A stretch of DNA of 16,371 nucleotides, from contig CAAGHV010000147.1 in the NCBI GenBank assembly GCA_900769785.1, forward strand, positions 1 to 16,371, in the 5' to 3' direction. Origin of the DNA: Bacteroidales bacterium (GTDB lineage: Bacteria > Bacteroidota > Bacteroidia > Bacteroidales > P3). Below, one piece after another: positions 12,323 to 16,371 of the stretch. The notes beneath the pieces are model-generated. The model was not told the DNA's origin and ran no database searches. It worked only from the letters and a program-made list of their open reading frames with translations. The translations under genes were made by a program, and so were the position numbers. Position 1 is the stretch's first letter, and each line of letters starts with the position of its first letter.

Positions 12323-15300
12323 TTATATTCCAATATTGCCTATGTATGTATCCAAAACGGCTTTGGCTTTGGCAGCACGTTCCGAATCTTTAAGTGTACG
12401 TTCGGCATTGTTGTACAATATATATACAACTTGAGCAGCATCTTGTATGCTTCCGTAAACACCTTTGGCTTTGTTGCCCTTAAATTGCGAGAAATAAGCC
12501 AATTCTTGTTCGTAGAAATTCAATATTTCATCAAAATATTGATTTGCTTTTGCTGTATCTTGTACATCAACGTACAATTGCATAAAGAAAATAGAATATC
12601 TATCCAATGGGAAGTTTTCCTTAGGAAAGTTTACTTCGGCTTGGTTTAGCATATCCTTGGCTTCATTTATTTTTCCTTCTTTTATAAGCTGTTGAGCAAG
12701 CATACCATAAGTTTGACGTTGAACGATAGCCGAATTTTGTGTTACCGCATTATCTATATATACATCGGGCGAATTTAGGTTACCCCATTTAAGTTCGCCT
12801 GTACCATCGCCATTCATAAAGTAATTGTAACTCAATTCAGTATTAAATTTCTTATCATTGGATACAGGATATGGAGTAAGCTTATGAACCATACCTTCTT
12901 GTATCGAATACAAGTCAACTAATGGATATACATCTTTAATATATCCCGGATTCATAATATTGATATCGCGACGGAACTTGTTGGTACCTATAAGGTCAAG
13001 CATCATCAGTTGATGACGATACAATGTTTCGCGGTTTATTTCCCAACGTACCTCGGTAGGCATAGTCTTGGCTTGTTCTGAAGTAATAACACCACGAGCT
13101 ATCAAATCGGCAGTATCAATAGTTACCTTAAAACGTTTAGTTGGCAATACTATTATCTTTTCGCCGTTGCCATATAATGCTGTAAAGCGTTCGGGGTGCT
13201 GTTTAACCAAATTCAACAATTCACTTACTTCTATATGATTGGCACTACGGTCTTGAAGGAATATCTGGTCTTTACCCAAGCCGTAATACTCTTTTGGAAG
13301 GGTAAAAGGCAATGCTTCCGATTCATAGAGTTTGTTGAACAATTGTTCTACATACCAATACATTCCCGAAAGAGTGTAGTTCAATATACGCACATCGGTA
13401 CGAGTACCTTCAACCTCTTGGGCGTACCACAGTGGGAATGTATCATTATCTCCAAAGGTGATAAGAACACCGTTTTTACCTATCGACTTGAGGTAGTTTT
13501 GAGCAAAGTCGCGAGCAGGATATCTGTTGGAGCGATCGTGATCGTCCCAATTTTCTTTTGCCATAAGGCCGGGCACAAATATCAGTGTTGCTAAGAATAC
13601 AACCACTGTACTTACCCAATGACTTATTTTTAATCCTTTTATCTTTGTCAACCAATCAGCCAATGCCATTATACCCAATCCTATCCATATAGCGAAAGCG
13701 TAAAACGAAGCAGCGTAGGCGTAGTCACGTTCACGTGGTTGCTTGGGAGGTTGATTCAAATATACAACTATAGCCAAACCTGTCATAAAGAACAATAGGA
13801 ATACTATGAAAGCATCTTTGTTGTTTTTCTTTATATGATAGAACAAACCTACCAAACCCAATAGCAATGGTAAGAAGAAATAAGTGTTACGACCTTTGTT
13901 GTTTGCCAAATAGTCAGGAAGATTGTCTTGAGGTCCAAGACGAGCTTCGTCTATAAAGTCGATACCCGAGATCCAATTACCATTCAGATAATCACGACTA
14001 CCATCATTGTTGAAATAATGTCCTTGAATATCGTTTTGACGACCTACAAAGTTCCACATAAAGTATCTCCAATACATGAAGTTTACTTGATATTTGAAGA
14101 AGTATGTAAGGTTCTCTCCGAAGGTAGGCTTACGTTCATCATTTTGATTTTTGCCTATCCAATATTTGTAGAACTGTACATGGTACGGACGCGATGGATC
14201 GTAGCTATACATACGTGGGAATACACCACAATGTTTTTCATCGTATGTATATTCTATTGCCTTACCGGCAGGTATGTATTCTTCTTCGCCTTTCACATAT
14301 TTAGTATATCCTTCTTTTATGCCTGTTGGATTCTTGGCAGTATAGTACTGACCGGTAAACAACGGTGTAGAACCATATTGTTCACGACCCAAATAAGCAC
14401 GCAATGCCACAGCATCTTTAGGAGCATTTTCGTTTATTGGGGTATTGGCATTAGAACGGATAATCAATATGAAGAAAGTAGAGTATCCTATTACCAAAAA
14501 CAAGAAAGCCAGCACCGAAGCATTAAGCTCTGCTTTACCTTTCTTGCGGCTCCACCATAATCCAAATACTATTGCAGCTATCAGCAATACAAAGAATATG
14601 ATTGTACCGCTATTGAACGGCAAACCTATAGAGTTGATAAAGAAAACCTCGAAGTTGCCGGCCAACGATACTATTCCCGGTATGATACCAAACAAAATAA
14701 CTGCCAACAATACTACCGATAGCACACCCGAAATAATGAAACCTTTGGTAGTAGTTTGTGGGTATTTTTTGAAATAATATACATATACTATAGCCGGAAT
14801 AGCCAAAAGGTTAAGTAAGTGTACACCTATAGATACACCTATAAGAAAAGCTATAAGTATAAGCCAACGAAGCGAATGAGGACTATCGGCTTGCTCTTCC
14901 CATTTAAGTATAGCCCAAAATACCACTGCCGTAAAGAACGACGACATGGCATATACCTCACCTTCTACAGCCGAATACCAAAATGTATCACTGAAAGTGT
15001 AAGCCATAGCACCGACTATACCACTAGCAAATACAGCCCACATCTTACTGTCCTTTATATTATCTTCGGTAATATTGGCTATCTTTTTGCCAAACAATGT
15101 AATGGTCCAAAACAAGAACAATATAGTAAAACCACTACATATAGCCGACATAGCATTAACGGCATATGCAGCCGTTTCGGGCGAGGCAAACATTGTAAAG
15201 AAGCGTCCCAACAATTGGAATGTTGGTGCTCCCGGAGGGTGACCAACCTGAAGTTTGTCGGCAGTAGCAATATATTCGCCGCAGTCCCACCAACTGGCGG

Positions 15301-15388
15301 TAGGCTCGGCCGTAACCAAATAAACGATACAAGCAATAAGGCATACACCCCATCCAAGTATGTTGTTAATCAAATGATACTTTTTCAT
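12323..15388 (-). CDS. DUF2723 / GT117-type membrane glycosyltransferase
   Basis: A 1021-residue integral membrane protein of the DUF2723 family, a GT-C-fold relative of protein O-mannosyltransferases (human TMEM260 is a member). It probably moves sugars from a lipid carrier onto envelope proteins or glycans in the periplasm. The first helix (8-27) leads into the diagnostic W-W-D-C-G-E-Y (33-39) with Asp35/Glu38 in the catalytic loop, then G-H-P-P-G-A-P (49-55) and V-E-G-E-V-Y (141-146). About ten more hydrophobic segments lie between 75 and 310 and between 500 and 610. Residues about 310-500 form a large extracytoplasmic insert. R-E-R-D-Y-A-Y-A-A (552-560) and F-G-D-N-D-T-F-P-L-W (645-654) are family motifs. 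The last 100 residues are helical and TPR-like (Y-G-M-L-A-Q-Q-L-I-K-E-G-K-I). It starts 22 bp after arcA on the same strand; no arginine link is known, so cotranscription may be incidental. Confidence 0.9.
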   Translation of the reverse strand: MKKYHLINNILGWGVCLIACIVYLVTAEPTASWWDCGEYIATADKLQVGHPPGAPTFQLLGRFFTMFASPETAAYAVNAMSAICSGFTILFLFWTITLFGKKIANITEDNIKDSKMWAVFASGIVGAMAYTFSDTFWYSAVEGEVYAMSSFFTAVVFWAILKWEEQADSPHSLRWLILIAFLIGVSIGVHLLNLLAIPAIVYVYYFKKYPQTTTKGFIISGVLSVVLLAVILFGIIPGIVSLAGNFEVFFINSIGLPFNSGTIIFFVLLIAAIVFGLWWSRKKGKAELNASVLAFLFLVIGYSTFFILIIRSNANTPINENAPKDAVALRAYLGREQYGSTPLFTGQYYTAKNPTGIKEGYTKYVKGEEEYIPAGKAIEYTYDEKHCGVFPRMYSYDPSRPYHVQFYKYWIGKNQNDERKPTFGENLTYFFKYQVNFMYWRYFMWNFVGRQNDIQGHYFNNDGSRDYLNGNWISGIDFIDEARLGPQDNLPDYLANNKGRNTYFFLPLLLGLVGLFYHIKKNNKDAFIVFLLFFMTGLAIVVYLNQPPKQPRERDYAYAASFYAFAIWIGLGIMALADWLTKIKGLKISHWVSTVVVFLATLIFVPGLMAKENWDDHDRSNRYPARDFAQNYLKSIGKNGVLITFGDNDTFPLWYAQEVEGTRTDVRILNYTLSGMYWYVEQLFNKLYESEALPFTLPKEYYGLGKDQIFLQDRSANHIEVSELLNLVKQHPERFTALYGNGEKIIVLPTKRFKVTIDTADLIARGVITSEQAKTMPTEVRWEINRETLYRHQLMMLDLIGTNKFRRDINIMNPGYIKDVYPLVDLYSIQEGMVHKLTPYPVSNDKKFNTELSYNYFMNGDGTGELKWGNLNSPDVYIDNAVTQNSAIVQRQTYGMLAQQLIKEGKINEAKDMLNQAEVNFPKENFPLDRYSIFFMQLYVDVQDTAKANQYFDEILNFYEQELAYFSQFKGNKAKGVYGSIQDAAQVVYILYNNAERTLKDSERAAKAKAVLDTYIGNIGI

Positions 15389-15410
15389 TGTGTATTATTA
15401 ATTTATATTT

Positions 15411-16371
15411 CTATTTATTCCAATCAACTTCGTTACGATTTATCGGCATGGTCATACAGCGTGCACCGCCACCACCACGTGGAAGTTCGGAAGCTGCAAA
15501 TGTGGCTACAAATTTTTCGTAATCATTCATATCCACCTTACCTTGGCATATATCGTCGGCATCCAGCACAGCAAAACCTGCTTTGGCCATAGCCTCGATG
15601 GTATTGGTGTTGCGTTGGTAGCCAATTACCTTGCCTTCGCCTAGGGCAAAGAAGTTGGCACCACTATGCCATTGCTCACGTTGTTGCATCCAATAATCGT
15701 TACCACCACAAAATACTGGTTCCAAATCAAAACCCAAGTCGCGTGTGCCGGCCATAAAATTGGGCTTTTCGTGGTAGGTTATCTTACCATTATCTATAAC
15801 TATATGTGTGGTTTTGTATTGGCTATAATATGAGTTTTTCATTATCAAAGGCTCATAGGACATACATTGATGCGTTCCCAAAAAAGTGAACACCATGTCC
15901 AAATGTATAAATGATTCGGGCGTTTGAGGCAATTCTTGCACCAATATATTGAACTTGGAGCGTTCTTTGGCAAAGGTTTCGGCCAAGTATTGAATACCTT
16001 TGGTGTTGGTTCGACCACCATTGCCTATAAATAATGTATCTTCGCGAGCTATAAGCACATCGCCACCCTCGGTACGAGCATCCATGGCATAGCCACGGGT
16101 AGAAAGGGTTTCACAACCAAAATAATTGGTAAATATCTCTTTAAAAATAAGTATTTCACGTTCGCGAACATCCGTTGCCATATTATGGATAAGCACACGG
16201 TTATATACCGACGATGAAGCATCGCGGGTGAAAAACAAATTGTACAACGGACGTAAAATATAGCGGTCTTCGCTGTATTTGTCGGGATCTATACCTTGGC
16301 GATAGGCAAAACCTTCTATAAGCTCTTGGGCCAACTGCGAGGGCGAGTGCGAAAGCAACTCATCAATAAGA
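15411..16371 (-). CDS. arcA: Arginine deiminase ArcA, partial (N terminus outside window)
   Basis: This enzyme hydrolyses arginine to citrulline and ammonia, the first step of the arginine deiminase pathway for ATP and acid resistance. The frame is open to the window edge, and the 320 visible residues lack roughly the first 90-100 of a normal 410-residue protein, so the gene continues beyond 16371. Catalytic motifs in order are F-T-R-D (aspartate that binds the guanidinium), E-G-G-D-V (Glu), H-L-D-M-V-F (His and Asp) and the C-terminal G-G-G-A-R-C-M-T-M-P with the nucleophilic cysteine. A TTG at 16358 is not a credible start because the upstream codons (L-I-D-E-L) continue the family sequence. 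No arcB or arcC is seen downstream; the next gene is the DUF2723 transferase. Confidence 0.95.
   Translation of the reverse strand, partial: LIDELLSHSPSQLAQELIEGFAYRQGIDPDKYSEDRYILRPLYNLFFTRDASSSVYNRVLIHNMATDVREREILIFKEIFTNYFGCETLSTRGYAMDARTEGGDVLIAREDTLFIGNGGRTNTKGIQYLAETFAKERSKFNILVQELPQTPESFIHLDMVFTFLGTHQCMSYEPLIMKNSYYSQYKTTHIVIDNGKITYHEKPNFMAGTRDLGFDLEPVFCGGNDYWMQQREQWHSGANFFALGEGKVIGYQRNTNTIEAMAKAGFAVLDADDICQGKVDMNDYEKFVATFAASELPRGGGGARCMTMPINRNEVDWNK

Noticed and set aside
13196..14777. Several open frames opposite the DUF2723 gene
   Set aside because: They are antisense to a well-conserved long gene, lack family motifs and have no plausible starts.
16356..16358. TTG start for a complete 315-residue arginine deiminase
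   Set aside because: The reading frame continues past it with plausible family sequence and an ArcA needs about 100 more N-terminal residues, so the gene is cut by the window.

Overview
The window looks like chromosomal DNA of an anaerobic or microaerophilic member of the Bacteroidota, most likely Bacteroidales. Two upstream regions carry the Bacteroidota -7 box (TAnnTTTG), one with a TTG at the matching -33 spacing. Translation starts have A-rich leaders rather than strong Shine-Dalgarno sites. The gene set is typical of the group: a TonB-dependent receptor with an N-terminal carboxypeptidase-like domain, a lipoprotein sialidase, a DUF2723 membrane glycosyltransferase and a DcaP-like porin. 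I cannot name the species.

Left part (1-4373): a small lipoprotein with a C-terminal membrane anchor on the + strand (48-419) has the topology of a phage unimolecular spanin and ends in a clear intrinsic terminator. Facing it on the - strand are a compact lipoprotein sialidase (677-1867), a DcaP-like outer-membrane porin (1988-3259), a polytopic inner-membrane protein (3399-4088) and a two-helix small membrane protein (4125-4373). The last three may be one transcription unit driven by a promoter at about 4430. Every intergenic gap here from 1 to 3361, apart from the very short ones, carries short-period DNA: 7-bp units (GTTGTCY/GGACAAC), 8-bp units (YTGTRGTC) or an inverted repeat of the same words.

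Centre (4572-12203): a thiamine region on the + strand. A textbook promoter leads into a TPP riboswitch and a TonB-dependent receptor, probably for thiamine or a precursor (OMthi type). After a 333-bp structured gap comes thiD-thiE-thiC-thi4-tenI-like, closed by an intrinsic terminator. ThiC would make the pyrimidine phosphate, ThiD phosphorylates it and ThiE joins it to the thiazole. The thiazole branch is encoded by a Thi4-type synthase with histidine at the sulfur-donor position; no thiG, thiH, thiS or thiF is seen. A second ThiE-fold protein lacks several synthase residues.

Right part (12257-16371): a - strand unit holds arginine deiminase (arcA, cut by the window edge) followed 22 bp later by a 1021-residue DUF2723/GT117-type membrane glycosyltransferase. 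It ends in a strong terminator that converges on the thiamine operon terminator. No tRNA, rRNA, CRISPR array, transposase or integrase was seen.
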